From Sanguibacter inulinus (GTDB taxonomy: Bacteria; Actinomycetota; Actinomycetes; Actinomycetales; Cellulomonadaceae), in NCBI RefSeq assembly GCF_013415325.1, contig NZ_JACBYE010000003.1, positions 102,483 through 166,482 of the forward strand: DNA of 64,000 nt, read 5' to 3'. Below are positions 1 to 9,800 of the stretch, one piece after another (position 1 is the first letter of the stretch; each line of letters begins with the position of its first letter). The position numbers and the translations under genes were made by a program. The notes beneath the pieces are model-generated. The model saw nothing but the letters and a program-made list of their open reading frames with translations, ran no database searches and had not been told where the DNA came from.

Positions 1-1185
1 GCCGCCGCCCGCCAGGTCGAGTGCGGCGAGGTGGTCGCTCGTCGGGAAGCCGACGTGCTCGACCTCGGTCGCGGCACCGGTGGCCGGGGTGCTCGCGGCG
101 AGCCGTGGACCGAGCGTCGCGACGACGCGGGCCAGCAGCTGCGCCTCGAGGAAGCCGTGCCGCTCTGTGCCCTCGGGGGTCACGTACCCCGCGAAGTCGT
201 AGTCGTGAGCCATGAAGCTGCCCGGGTCGCCCCAGTTGCCGACCGAGGGGGTCGCCCCGAAGTTGTAGCCGGAGGCCTGCAGGTACGGCGCGAGCAGCCG
301 TGCCCCGGAGACGAGCAGCCTGCGCAGCGTCGTGTGCAGACGGTTCGTCTCGGTGACCAGCAGCGGCAGTCCGCGGGCAGCGAGCTCGGCCGTGCAGCGG
401 AGCACCTCGGACTCGACGGCGGGGGACGTGTCGTCGGGGTAGAAGTTGCAGGCCGGGGCCACGCCCTGCGCGTCGCCTGTCGCCCCGTACAGGTCGCCCT
501 GCCCGCTGCACGCCACGACGGGCACGCTGATGCCGTGCCCGACGAGAAGGTCGCGCAGCGCGCCCACGTAGCCGGTCCTGTCGTGGCAGTCGAAGAAGTC
601 GAGCTCGTTCTCCGCCTGCACGAGCACGACGGTCCCGCCCGCCCCGGTGCCGGTCGTCTGGGTGCCCAGCGGGTCGCCGAGCTGGCGGGCCGCGAGGATC
701 GGGACCACCTGGTCGAACCACCGCGCGACCTGCTCGAGGAACCTCGGCTCGTGCTGACGCACCTGGAGGTCGGGGTCGAGGGTGAGCCACGCGGGCAGAG
801 CACCGCCGTCCCACTCGGAGCAGATGTACGGCCCCGGTCGGGCGACCACGAGCAGACCGACCTCGGCCGCGAGGTCGAGGAAGGCCGCGACGTCGCGCTC
901 TCCGGTGAAGTCCCACACGCCCGGGGTGATCTCGTGGAAGTTCCACGGCAGGTACACGTCGACGGCGGTGTACCCCGACGCGCGCACCTGCTCGAGCCTC
1001 TCGCGCCACTGCGACCGCGGGATGCGGAAGTAGAACAACGACGCGCAGAGCACGACGCGTGGCTCGCCGTCGATCACGAGGAGCCCGTCGGTCAGGGTCA
1101 CGCCGGGTCTGTGCCGTGGGCCCGTCTGCCCGCCAGGGCTGTGGGGGAGAAGGGCCGTGCCTCCAGGTTCCTGAGAAGGGGTCAT
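1..1185 (-). CDS. GH35 beta-galactosidase, 3' end cut by window edge
   Basis: Probable cytoplasmic beta-galactosidase of glycoside hydrolase family 35, cleaving terminal beta-galactosides imported by the adjacent transporter. About 395 codons are visible and the frame is open to base 1, so the C-terminus lies outside the window. Near residue 75 the TIM-barrel start VDVYLPWNFHE is typical of GH35. QAENE at about 191-194 is the expected acid/base region, and LLVTET further on probably carries the nucleophile. There is no signal peptide. The ATG overlaps the stop of the upstream permease (TGATG), so translation is coupled and the gene is last in the transporter operon. The family call is confident; galactoside specificity is inferred. 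Confidence 0.85.
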   Translation of the reverse strand, partial: MTPSQEPGGTALLPHSPGGQTGPRHRPGVTLTDGLLVIDGEPRVVLCASLFYFRIPRSQWRERLEQVRASGYTAVDVYLPWNFHEITPGVWDFTGERDVAAFLDLAAEVGLLVVARPGPYICSEWDGGALPAWLTLDPDLQVRQHEPRFLEQVARWFDQVVPILAARQLGDPLGTQTTGTGAGGTVVLVQAENELDFFDCHDRTGYVGALRDLLVGHGISVPVVACSGQGDLYGATGDAQGVAPACNFYPDDTSPAVESEVLRCTAELAARGLPLLVTETNRLHTTLRRLLVSGARLLAPYLQASGYNFGATPSVGNWGDPGSFMAHDYDFAGYVTPEGTERHGFLEAQLLARVVATLGPRLAASTPATGAATEVEHVGFPTSDHLAALDLAGGG

Positions 1186-2114
1186 CACTTCACACCTGCA
1201 CTTCCGCCGCTGAGGTTCATCTCGTAGAGGTACTTCTGGCCGAGGTAGTAGACGCAGATCATCGGCACGGTGAGCAGCAGCGAGCCGACCATGACGAAGT
1301 TCCACGGTGGTGCCTGCAGCGCCTGCCCGGTGCTCGCGATGTACTGGACGCCGAGGGCGAGCGGCATCTTCGACTCGTCGTTGAGGTAGATCAGCGGGCC
1401 CATGAAATCGCCCCACGTGGCGGTGAGCGTGAAGATGCCGATCGCCACGAGGATCGGGAACATCATCGGCAGGATCATGCGGCGGTAGATGCCGAAGAAC
1501 CCCAGACCGTCCATCATCGCGGCCTCGTCGACCTCCGAGGACATCCGCGAGACGAACTGGCGCACGAGGAAGATGTTGAAGGCGTTCGAGAAGAAGTTCG
1601 GCACGATGAGCGGCAAGAAGGTGTTCACCCAGCCGAGCTCTTTGAAGAGGATGAACTGCGGGATCATCGTGATCTGCGCGGGGATCATCATGGTCGCGAG
1701 GACCACGAGGAACACCGCGTTCTTGCCGGGCGCTCGCAGCCTGGCGAAGGCGTACCCGACGAGCGAGCTCGAGATCACCTGACCGATCACCGCGAAGAAC
1801 GCGATGACACATGAGTTCACGACGAAGCGCCCCATCGGCAGGTCTGAGGTGAAGACCCTGACGAAGTTGCCCCACTCGAACTCCCGGGGGATCACCGTGA
1901 AGCTGTTGGTGTTGACGGTCTGGTCGCTCGACAGGGCGATCGAGACGACGAACACGAAGGGCACGAAGAGGATCGCGGAGACGATCAGCAGGACGGCGTA
2001 GGTCGCGGGGGAGGCCTTGAAGGCCCGCAGCGTGCGGCCGCGGCCCTCGGGCTCGTCGCGCGGCGCCCGCGTGGTCTGCGCCGTGACCGCCGCCGGTGTG
2101 GTCGTGATGGCCAT
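1185..2114 (-). CDS. carbohydrate ABC transporter permease (MalG/UgpE type)
   Basis: 309-aa inner-membrane permease of a CUT1-type sugar ABC importer. It has six predicted membrane segments and the cytoplasmic EAA loop (EVDEAAMMDGLGFFGIY) that docks the ATPase. ATG at 2114 is chosen because its A is also the last base of the upstream permease stop (TGATG), and the hydrophilic N-terminus fits the family length. It forms the membrane channel together with the preceding permease. No ATP-binding subunit is encoded nearby. Actinobacteria commonly share a single MsiK-type ATPase among sugar importers, so a remote partner is inferred. Confidence 0.93.
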   Translation of the reverse strand: MAITTTPAAVTAQTTRAPRDEPEGRGRTLRAFKASPATYAVLLIVSAILFVPFVFVVSIALSSDQTVNTNSFTVIPREFEWGNFVRVFTSDLPMGRFVVNSCVIAFFAVIGQVISSSLVGYAFARLRAPGKNAVFLVVLATMMIPAQITMIPQFILFKELGWVNTFLPLIVPNFFSNAFNIFLVRQFVSRMSSEVDEAAMMDGLGFFGIYRRMILPMMFPILVAIGIFTLTATWGDFMGPLIYLNDESKMPLALGVQYIASTGQALQAPPWNFVMVGSLLLTVPMICVYYLGQKYLYEMNLSGGSAGVK

Positions 2115-3073
2115 CAGCGCATCTCCGTCTCGTAGAAGACCCAGCGTCGCGACGTGCGGAAGGCGACGAGGGTGAACAGCAGGATGATGACGAACAGGAC
2201 CCACGAGATCGCCGAGGCGTAGCCCATCCGGTAGTAGGAGAAGGCCTCGTTGAAGAGCAGCGGGACGACCATCTGGCTCGCGTTGTTCGGACCGCCCGAG
2301 GTGAGGATGTACACCTGCGAGAAGATCTGGAACGCGCCGATCAGCCCCATGATGAGGTTGAAGAAGATGATGGGCGTGACCTGCGGGAAGGTGATCGACC
2401 AGAACTGCCGGGCCGATCCCGCCCCGTCGATCTCGGCGGCCTCGTAGAACTCGTTCGGGATGCCCTTCATGGTCGCGAGCAGGAGCACCGTGGCGCCGCC
2501 TGCCCCCCAGGCCGAGAGCAGGATGAGCGCCGGCTTGACCCAGTCCGGGTCGAGCAGCCAGGCCGGTCCGTCGATCCCGAACCACCCGAGCAGACCGTTG
2601 AGCGGGCCGTCCGGGGCGAGGACCATCTGGAAGATCATGGCCGTCGCGACGAGCGGGACGAGCGTCGGCAGGTAGATGAGGGTGCGGAACAGCTTGCGGG
2701 CCCGGACCTGCTTGTTGAGCAGGTGCGCGAGCCACAGGCCCAGGACGAGACCGAGCGGCACGGAGATCGCCGCGTAGTAGAAGGTGTTGCCGAGGGCCTT
2801 CCAGAAGATCGGGTCCTCGGTGAAGAGCCGCACGTAGTTGTCGATCCCGACGAAGGTCGGTGGCGTGAAGGTGTCCCAGTCGGTGAGGGAGTAGTAGACC
2901 GAGGCGATCATCGGGCCGAGCATGAAGGCGAGGAACCCGACGATCCACGGCGAGATGAACAGGTAGAAGTACCGTGCCTCCCGCTTGCGGCTCGTGGACA
3001 TCCGTCGCACGGGGGCTGCGGGTGCTGGTGGCTCCGTCGGCTTCGTCGCCGAGGGGCTGAGCGAGGTGGCCAT
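2114..3073 (-). CDS. sugar ABC transporter permease (MalF/UgpA type)
   Basis: 319-aa inner-membrane permease and partner of the MalG-like protein. After a Pro/Ala-rich cytoplasmic N-terminus it has six membrane spans. The EAA loop is present (EFYEAAEIDGAGSARQFW). ATG at 3073 lies eight bases after the stop of the solute-binding protein gene, and the stop overlaps the next start (TGATG), so the genes form one operon. Confidence 0.93.
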   Translation of the reverse strand: MATSLSPSATKPTEPPAPAAPVRRMSTSRKREARYFYLFISPWIVGFLAFMLGPMIASVYYSLTDWDTFTPPTFVGIDNYVRLFTEDPIFWKALGNTFYYAAISVPLGLVLGLWLAHLLNKQVRARKLFRTLIYLPTLVPLVATAMIFQMVLAPDGPLNGLLGWFGIDGPAWLLDPDWVKPALILLSAWGAGGATVLLLATMKGIPNEFYEAAEIDGAGSARQFWSITFPQVTPIIFFNLIMGLIGAFQIFSQVYILTSGGPNNASQMVVPLLFNEAFSYYRMGYASAISWVLFVIILLFTLVAFRTSRRWVFYETEMR

Positions 3074-3081
3074 GGGAGGGC

Positions 3082-4377
3082 CTACTTCGCCGGGATGATC
3101 GACTCGAGGCGCTCCTGGATGGTCGCGAGCGCGGGCGCCGCCTCCTGCTTGCCGAGCCAGAAGTCCGCGAGACCGTCGGTGAAGGCCTGCTGCATCTCGT
3201 TCCACTGCGGGATGAACGTCGACTTGAAGGCGAAGGACGACGACTCGGGGAAGGCCTGCATGTTGACGGGGTCGGTCATCCAGGACGGCGAGAGGAACGC
3301 GTCCGACTGCTGCACCTCGACGTTCGCCGGGACGTCCTGCTTCATCGAGATGACCAGGGGCTGGGCCTTGTCGCTCGTGAGGAAGTCGATGGCCTTGAAG
3401 GCGAGCGCAGGGTCCTTGGCGGTCCGGGAGATCGCCAGGCCGGAGCCGAAGGTCGCGACGGCCTGCTCCTTGCCGCGCCACATCGGGGCGATGTCCCACT
3501 CGACGGTGTCCTGCTCCGCGAGGGAGCCGACGTTCCAGAATCCCGTGGTGTTCATCGCGACGAGACCGGCGGCGAAGGCGGGGTCACCGCCCATGTCTGT
3601 GCCCATGTTGGCGTAGTCGATCGTCGAGGGGACCACCTTGTGCTTGAACACGAGGTCGCCGCAGTACTGCAGCGCCTCGACCACGGCGTCGGAGTCGGCG
3701 GTCGGACGGCCTGCCTCGTCGATGATGGCCCCGCCGTTCTGGTGGGCGAAGCTCCACCACAGCGGCCACCAGCCCGCGCCTGCGTAGCCCCAGCGCTCGC
3801 CAGGGACCGTGAGCTCCTGGGCTGCCGAGAGCATGTCGTCCCAGGTCCAGTCCGCCGTCGGTGCCGAGATCCCGGCCGACTCGAAGAGGCCCTTGTTGTA
3901 GTAGAGGATGGCCGCGCCCGAGCGGTCCGGGATCGCGTAGACCGTGTCCTCGTAGGAGTAGACCGAGCCGACGGGGCCGAAGCGCGAGTCGAGGTCGAGC
4001 TTGGCCGTCGCGATGTGCTCGTCGAGGGGCAGCAGCTGGTTCTTGCTCGAGTAGACGTTGACGTTCTCGGCGACCTGCATGATGTCCGGGCCGGAGCCTC
4101 CGGCGATCATCGTCTGGACCTTCTGCGCGTAGCTGTCGGAGAGGATCAGCTGGAGCGTCACGCTCATCTCGGGGTACGCCTCGACGAGGGCGTCGATCCG
4201 CGCCTGGTAGGCAGCCTTGTCGACCTCCCCGCCCCAGACCGTCATGACGAGCCTGCCGTCACCCCCACCGCCTCCGCTGTCCGAGCCGCAGGCGGTCAGC
4301 GTGATGACACCGGCCGCCGCCACGAGCGTGCTCGTCAGGAATCCGCGTCGAGAGAAGTCCTTGTCCATGATGCCCAT
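3082..4377 (-). CDS. extracellular sugar-binding lipoprotein
   Basis: 431-aa family-1 extracellular solute-binding protein that captures the sugar outside the membrane and hands it to the two permeases. The N-terminus shows a Tat-like signal (SRRGFL, residues 9-14) followed by a hydrophobic run and a lipobox LTAC with the lipidated cysteine at 30, so the protein may be exported folded and anchored as a lipoprotein. The mature part starts with a Gly/Asp/Ser linker. It is the first gene of the operon and lies 74 bases downstream of a palindromic operator/promoter. The linked GH35 enzyme suggests a beta-galactoside ligand, which is inference. Confidence 0.92.
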   Translation of the reverse strand: MGIMDKDFSRRGFLTSTLVAAAGVITLTACGSDSGGGGGDGRLVMTVWGGEVDKAAYQARIDALVEAYPEMSVTLQLILSDSYAQKVQTMIAGGSGPDIMQVAENVNVYSSKNQLLPLDEHIATAKLDLDSRFGPVGSVYSYEDTVYAIPDRSGAAILYYNKGLFESAGISAPTADWTWDDMLSAAQELTVPGERWGYAGAGWWPLWWSFAHQNGGAIIDEAGRPTADSDAVVEALQYCGDLVFKHKVVPSTIDYANMGTDMGGDPAFAAGLVAMNTTGFWNVGSLAEQDTVEWDIAPMWRGKEQAVATFGSGLAISRTAKDPALAFKAIDFLTSDKAQPLVISMKQDVPANVEVQQSDAFLSPSWMTDPVNMQAFPESSSFAFKSTFIPQWNEMQQAFTDGLADFWLGKQEAAPALATIQERLESIIPAK

Positions 4378-4450
4378 CGTGGGTCGCCTCCTTGCGATCG
4401 TCGCGAGCCGGGCACCGTCGCCCCCGGGCGTCGTCGCCCGTTGCCTCGCA

Positions 4451-4484
4451 GGGTTAAATTAACCCTTAGAAGAACTGGTGTCCA
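4451..4484 (-). promoter_or_regulatory. promoter with palindromic operator for the sugar operon
   Basis: Reading the minus strand, TGGACA (4484-4479) and TAATTT (4461-4456) are separated by exactly 17 bases, a good vegetative -35/-10 pair. The -10 lies inside a perfect palindrome at 4451-4465, GGGTTAA-A-TTAACCC on the plus strand. Overlap of operator and -10 implies repression, probably relieved by the sugar. The palindrome lacks the central CG usual for LacI sites, so the regulator family (LacI, ROK or GntR) is open. No regulator gene lies beside it. Confidence 0.65.
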
Positions 4485-4530
4485 GGGTGCGGCATGCGCT
4501 TTCCGAGGAGGCGGTCCTTGCCGGGACGCA

Positions 4531-4569
4531 CGAAGGCTCCCCGGGCGGCGAGCGCCTGGGGAGCCTTCG
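4531..4569. terminator. bidirectional hairpin
   Basis: A 17-base stem with one mismatch pair (cgaaggctccccgggcg against cgcctggggagccttcg) and a 5-base loop lies 28 bases beyond the stop of the DUF3107 gene. There is no strong T-tract. It insulates the DUF3107 gene from the sugar operon promoter. Confidence 0.6.
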
Positions 4570-4597
4570 GGTCGTGCGGTGCGCTGGTCCGGACGCC

Positions 4598-4822
4598 TCA
4601 GATGGCGCCGAAGCCCACCTTGCGCTGCTCCTCGGAGCCGAGCTCCACGTAGCCGATGGTCGCGGCCGGGACGAGCACCCGGCGCCCCTTGGCGTCGGTG
4701 AGCTCCAGGACGGTGCCGTCCTTGAGCGCCGCGCTCACGCGTGCGGCGACGTCGTCCGCGGTCGCGTCGGTCTCGACGACGATCTCGCGCGCCAGGTTCT
4801 GAACACCGATCGTGATCTCCAC
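4598..4822 (-). CDS. DUF3107 family protein
   Basis: 74-aa soluble protein matching the whole length of the actinobacterial DUF3107 family (mycobacterial Rv3208A/TB9.4). It begins MEITIGVQNLAREIV and ends VELGSEEQRKVGFG, with alternating strand/helix character. The biochemical function is unknown. Family members typically sit beside the TetR regulator found here immediately upstream on the same strand. ATG is the only sensible start. Confidence 0.85.
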   Translation of the reverse strand: MEITIGVQNLAREIVVETDATADDVAARVSAALKDGTVLELTDAKGRRVLVPAATIGYVELGSEEQRKVGFGAI

Positions 4823-4887
4823 GAAGTCCCACTCTCCTCAGGTCGTGAGCGCCGCCGGTCAGCCGTGCTCGTGATGTCTCCCGACGA

Positions 4888-5610
4888 TCATCGCCCCTCG
4901 GAGGGCACTTCGCGTCGCACCATCCCGTGAATTCCGCGCCAAGCGAACTGTGCGATGAGCTCAGGGGTGTCCATCTCCGCCGCGTCCTCGGGGCGACGGG
5001 CCGCATCGGCCGCGCGCTCACCCCGCAGGGCGTCGGAGGCGGCGACCCGCGCCATCGCCGTCGCCGTCCGGGCGATGGTCAGCGTCTGGGCCGGTGTGAG
5101 GTCGGTGATCGACTCGAGGACCCCGGCGAACAACTCGGCGTTGCGCCGGTTCGGGTCTTCTACGCGCTCGCGGACCAGGTCGTCACGGGTGACGTCGGAC
5201 TCGAAGAGCAGCGAGGCTGCGACGCCGCAGCCCTCGGCGAAGTCCACGTAGGCGCGGACGACGGCGTGCACCACGTCGTAGCCGTCGACGCTCGCGTCGT
5301 CGGCGCCCGACGCCGCCGCGGCGGCGACAGCCTCGCGGACGGGCACCAGGGCGAGGGCCACGGCGTCCACCAGGGCCTGCCCGCGCTCGTCGATGACGGC
5401 GAGGTAGAGGTCGAGCTTGGACGGGAAGTGGCGATAGAGGATCGGCTTGGACACCTCGGCCCTGTCGGCGATGTCGTCCATCGAGATGTGGTGGAAGCCC
5501 TGGGCCGCGAAGAGGTCCTGCGCGATCGTGAGGATCTGCGCCTGCCGCTCGTTCTTCGGCATGCGGGGCTTGGCCCGTCTGTGAGGATCGGGTGCAGGGT
5601 GGTTGACCAC
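4888..5610 (-). CDS. TetR family transcriptional regulator
   Basis: Up to 240 aa. The N-terminal TetR helix-turn-helix is clear: ILTIAQDLFAAQGFHHISM, then IADRAEVSKPILYRHFPSK. The C-terminal half is a helical ligand-binding domain. The GTG at 5610 gives a basic N-terminal extension, and ATG at 5562 (MPKNERQ) is an equally plausible start. It is divergent from the DUF3152 gene 40 bases away and beside DUF3107, the same arrangement as mycobacterial Rv3208, so it may control both. The ligand is unknown. Confidence 0.88.
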   Translation of the reverse strand: MVNHPAPDPHRRAKPRMPKNERQAQILTIAQDLFAAQGFHHISMDDIADRAEVSKPILYRHFPSKLDLYLAVIDERGQALVDAVALALVPVREAVAAAAASGADDASVDGYDVVHAVVRAYVDFAEGCGVAASLLFESDVTRDDLVRERVEDPNRRNAELFAGVLESITDLTPAQTLTIARTATAMARVAASDALRGERAADAARRPEDAAEMDTPELIAQFAWRGIHGMVRREVPSEGR

Positions 5611-5650
5611 AGCCCCAGACTAGGTCCTTCGGCCTATCATCTCTGGCACC

Positions 5651-6841
5651 ATGGGAGCCGTGCCCACCCCCCGACCCCTCCCAGACGCCCGCGACGCCTC
5701 GCGCTCGCCGCAGTCGGGAGACTCGTCGGGGCTCACCCGGAGCCAGCTGCGCGCCGAGCGGTCGAGCGGGCAGATCCGCACGTCAACCCGGGTTTCTCGC
5801 CGTTCTGGGATGCGCGTGCGACCCGCCGTGGCTGTCGTCCTGGCCGGCGTGCTGGCGGGCACCGGGGCCGGAGCCGTGTGGTCGGCTCTGGACAACCAGC
5901 AGCCGGATGCATCGATCTCACCTGCCGGGACGGCCACCGGCGCGCAGCCTCGGGCCGACGACCGGGCCAGCCGGGACGACGAGCGCGACGTCCTCGCCGA
6001 GCCGACCCCTGAGGCCGCCGCCGGAGAGGGCTCGGGGGTCAGTGCCACCGCGGTGTCCGGGTCCGGCTCCGACAGCGCAGCGGGCTCCGGCAGCGTGCTC
6101 TCCCTCAACCCCCTCGACATCGAGGCGCTCCCCGACATCGCTGCAGCCCGCCCGCAGGCCGGTGACTCCGCAGCCTCCGGGTCGGGCGACGTCGCTGGCC
6201 TCGCGGCCGACGATCCCGCCCAGGTGGCCGAGCTCGGGGCGAGCGAGGCTGTCGCGCCCGTGCTGCCCGAGGGTGTCGACGAGGTCGACTTCGCCGCAGG
6301 CATCCTCTCGGCAGACGTCCCCGAGTCCGGGACCGGTGTCCTCGACGTGGTCCCCGGCTCGAGCCCGGCCCCGGGTGCTGGAGAGGTCTCCACGGTCCGC
6401 ATCCAGGTCGAGCAGGGTCTCGACGTGGACGGCACCAAGGTCGCCGACCTCGTGCTGACCACCCTCAACGACCCTCGCAGCTGGGGCGGTGACGGGTCCC
6501 GCACCTTCGCCCGCACCGACGCGGCAGACGCCACCTTCACCGTGACCCTCGCCAGCCCGAGCACCGTCGACAGGCTCTGCGCGCCGCTCGACACCGGCGG
6601 GCTGTGGTCCTGCGGCGTGACCGACCACGCCGTGCTCAACTACCTCCGCTGGGTCGAAGGCTCACCCAACTACGGCGAGGACATGGCGGCCTACCGCCAG
6701 TACCTCATCAACCATGAGGTCGGCCACGTCCTGGGGCACAGGCACGAGCAGTGCGGGGCGACAGACTCCCTCGCGCCCGTGATGGTCCAGCAGAGCGGCA
6801 CGACCATCCGCTGCGTGCCGAACGGGTGGCCGAGGCCGTAG
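5651..6841 (+). CDS. DUF3152 protein, secreted or anchored, metalloprotease-like
   Basis: 396 aa. A basic N-terminus is followed by one membrane segment around residues 57-78, then a long Ala/Ser/Asp-rich linker (about 90-250). The C-terminal DUF3152 domain contains a zinc-protease-like HEVGHVLGHRH motif near residue 355 (HExxHxxGxxH) and two cysteines (EQC, IRC) that could form a disulphide. The topology suggests the domain acts outside the membrane. The family is widespread in actinobacteria (mycobacterial Rv3207c). Proteolytic activity is inferred from the metzincin-like motif only. ATG is preceded by a possible -10 TATCAT at 5635. Confidence 0.85.
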   Translation: MGAVPTPRPLPDARDASRSPQSGDSSGLTRSQLRAERSSGQIRTSTRVSRRSGMRVRPAVAVVLAGVLAGTGAGAVWSALDNQQPDASISPAGTATGAQPRADDRASRDDERDVLAEPTPEAAAGEGSGVSATAVSGSGSDSAAGSGSVLSLNPLDIEALPDIAAARPQAGDSAASGSGDVAGLAADDPAQVAELGASEAVAPVLPEGVDEVDFAAGILSADVPESGTGVLDVVPGSSPAPGAGEVSTVRIQVEQGLDVDGTKVADLVLTTLNDPRSWGGDGSRTFARTDAADATFTVTLASPSTVDRLCAPLDTGGLWSCGVTDHAVLNYLRWVEGSPNYGEDMAAYRQYLINHEVGHVLGHRHEQCGATDSLAPVMVQQSGTTIRCVPNGWPRP

Positions 6842-6883
6842 GCTGCCGCCGCCCGGACGACTGCCGGTGGTCCGGTTCTCCAG

Positions 6884-9800
6884 GTGTCGGTGGCTCGTGA
6901 TGGGATGCGGTCTGTGGAACTCAGACCGCCTGTCGCTGCCGGGGCCCTCGACGTGCTCGACGCCGTCGACGGGTCTGCTGAGCGAGTCGCCTCGCGGTCT
7001 CGCGCACCGCGGCTCGACGAGTCGCAGGCGCACGCGCTCGGTGCGGTCTTCGAGCAGCCTGTGAGCCTGGTCCTCGGCGCCCCGGGGTCGGGGAAGACGA
7101 CTCTCGCGCTCGAGGTCGCAGCCGCAGCCGTCGAGCAGCACGGCACCTCGCCCGACAAGATCCTCGTGCTCGGGGCGACCCGTCGCGGCGCGGGGCACCT
7201 GCGTGACACCCTCGCCGCGCGACTCGGGCTCACCGTGCGTGGCGCTGTCGTCCGGACGGCCCCGTCGGCGGCCTTCACGATCCTCACCGCTCGCGCGCAG
7301 GCTCTCGGAGAGCCCGCTCCGACGTTGGTGACCGGGCCTGAGCAGGACCTCGTCCTCGCTGAGCTCCTCGCCGGGCACGCTGCGGGGGAGGGCGCCGACG
7401 TCGGGTGGCCCTCGACCTTCCCTGAGGAGACTCTCGAGCTGCGGGGCTTCCGCGAAGAGCTCCGCGACCTCCTCATGCGCTCGGCCGAGCGTGGCCTCGG
7501 GCCCGCCGACCTCGTGACGCTCGGCCACCGGCACGAGCGCCCCGAGTGGGCTGCTGCGGGGCGCCTCTACGACGAATACCTCTCGGTGATGGCGCTGCGT
7601 CAGCTGACGCCCGACTCGGGGGAGCGCTACGACCCGGCCGGGATCGTCGACGAGGCCGCGCGCACCCTCGAGACCTGGCAGGACGACGACAGGCCTCGGT
7701 GGGACCTCGTCGTGGTCGACGACTACCAAGAGGCCACGGCAGCCACCGCCCGCCTCTGCCACGTCCTCGCCGGCGACGGAGCCCGCCTCGTGCTGCTCGC
7801 GGACCCCGATACCTCCGCGCAGGCCTTCCGCGGTGCGACCCCGGCGCTCGTCGGCCGGTCGCCGGCGGGCTCGCCGCCGTCGAGCCGGTCGCTCGACCAG
7901 GCCCCTGGGGCCGTCGGTGAGCTTGGCGCCCAGGTGCTGGCCCTCGGGACGGTCTGGCGGCACGGCGCGCGGCTGCGCGAGGCCGTGCGATCTGTCACGC
8001 AGGAGATCGGGTCGGTCGGGGCGGTCGAGCACCGGCGGGCTCCCGCGCGGTCCGTGGTTCTCGGGCTGTCCCGCGAGGAGGAGGCCGGGTCCGAGCACGA
8101 CGTCGAGCTCCGTGAGGACCACGACGGCACTGTCGAGACCGCTGTGCTCCCGAGCCCTGCGCTCGAAGAGGCGCACGTCGCCAAGACCCTGCGCGCCGAG
8201 CACCTCGTCGCCGGGACCGCCTGGTCGCAGATGGCCGTGGTGGCCCGCTCCGGGTCCGAGCTCGTGCGCCTGCGCCGTGCCCTCGGCGGGGCCGGTGTGC
8301 CCGTCGCGGTCGTCGGGACCGATGTCGCGCTGCGTGACGAGCCCGCGGTCCGGCCGCTGCTGCGCGCCCTACGGGCTGCCGCGACAGGAGAGCTCGAGCC
8401 GGAGGTCGCCGTCGAGCTCCTCACGTCTCCGCTCGGTGGGATCGACGCCGTGGGCCTGCGCCGGCTGCGTCGCGCCCTGCGTGCCGAAGAGCTCGAGGGC
8501 GGTGGTGGGCGCACCTCCGACGCGCTGCTGGTCGAGGCCCTCGGGGACCCCGCCCGCGTCGTCACCCTGCCCTCCGACGTGGTCCGCGGTCCGCGCCGTG
8601 TCGCACAGATGCTCGCCGCAGGGCGCACTGCGCTCGACGCTCCGGGTGCGAACGCGCAGACCGTCCTGTGGGCGCTGTGGGACGCCGCAGGGGTCGCCGA
8701 GAGCTGGCGGTCGATCGCCGTCAACGGTGGACCCGGCGCGGCCCGCGCCGACCGTGACCTCGACTCCGTGATGGCCGTGTTCCGCGCCGCGGAGACCTTC
8801 GTCGAGCGTGTCCCGCAGGCGACAGCCCTCGCCTTCGTCGACCACGTCGAGTCCCAAGACCTCCCCGCCGACAACCTCGCTGCGCGCGCGGCGGCGTCGG
8901 ACACCGTCCAGCTGCTCACACCGGCAGGTGCCGCCGGGGGCGAGTGGGAGGTCGTCGTCGTCGCCGGTGTGCAGGACGGCACCTGGCCCGACCTCCGCCT
9001 GCGTGACTCGATGCTCGGCTCGCAGGCCCTCGTCGACATCCTCTCCGGGCGGTCCCAGGACGCCTCTGGCACAGGGCGTGACGCGCGGCGGGCTGTCCTC
9101 GCCGACGAGCTCCGCGCCTTCGCCGTGGCTGTCTCCCGGCCGACCCGCCGACTCGTCGTCACCGCCGTGCGCGACGTCGACTCCGAGCCGTCGGTCTTCG
9201 TCGACCTCGTCTCGCCGGACGCGGACGGCAGCGACAGCGAACCGCCGGACGTCTTCGCCGCCCCGCTCGACCTGCGCGGTGTCGTGGCGACGCTGCGCTC
9301 CGAGCTCGCGGCTGCCCTGACCGAGGGGACCGGCGCCGGTGCGGCGCGGGCCCGGTCTGTCGCTGGTCTGCTCGCCAGGCTCACGGTGTCGGGAGTCGCC
9401 GAGGCTGACCCGACCAGCTGGTACGGCTCGGCCGAGCTCTCCAGCTCGGCTGCCCTGCGCGCACCCGACGAGACCGTCCCCGTGTCGCCGTCGAAGGTCG
9501 AGCAGGTGCACCGCTGCGCACTCCGCTGGGCGCTCGAGAGCGCGGGCGGGACCGCCGGCAGCGCCCTCTCGCAGTCTGTCGGCAACCTCGTCCACGACAT
9601 CGCCCGCGAGCTCCCCGCCGCAGGGCACGCCGAGCTCGCCTCCGAGCTCGACCGCCGCTGGCACGAGCTCGGCATGCCCGACGGCTGGCCCGCGACCCAG
9701 ACGCGCCGCCGGGCCGACGCGATGATCCGGCGGCTGGCCGAGTACTACACCGAGATCTCCGGCCCTGTGCTCGTCGAAGAGTCCTTCGAGGTGCAGGTCG

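Noticed and set aside
1185..2948. Single 587-codon frame across both permease genes
   Set aside because: The first half is the wrong frame of the MalF-like permease. The true second permease starts at 2114 with a TGATG overlap, and each protein is then normal length.
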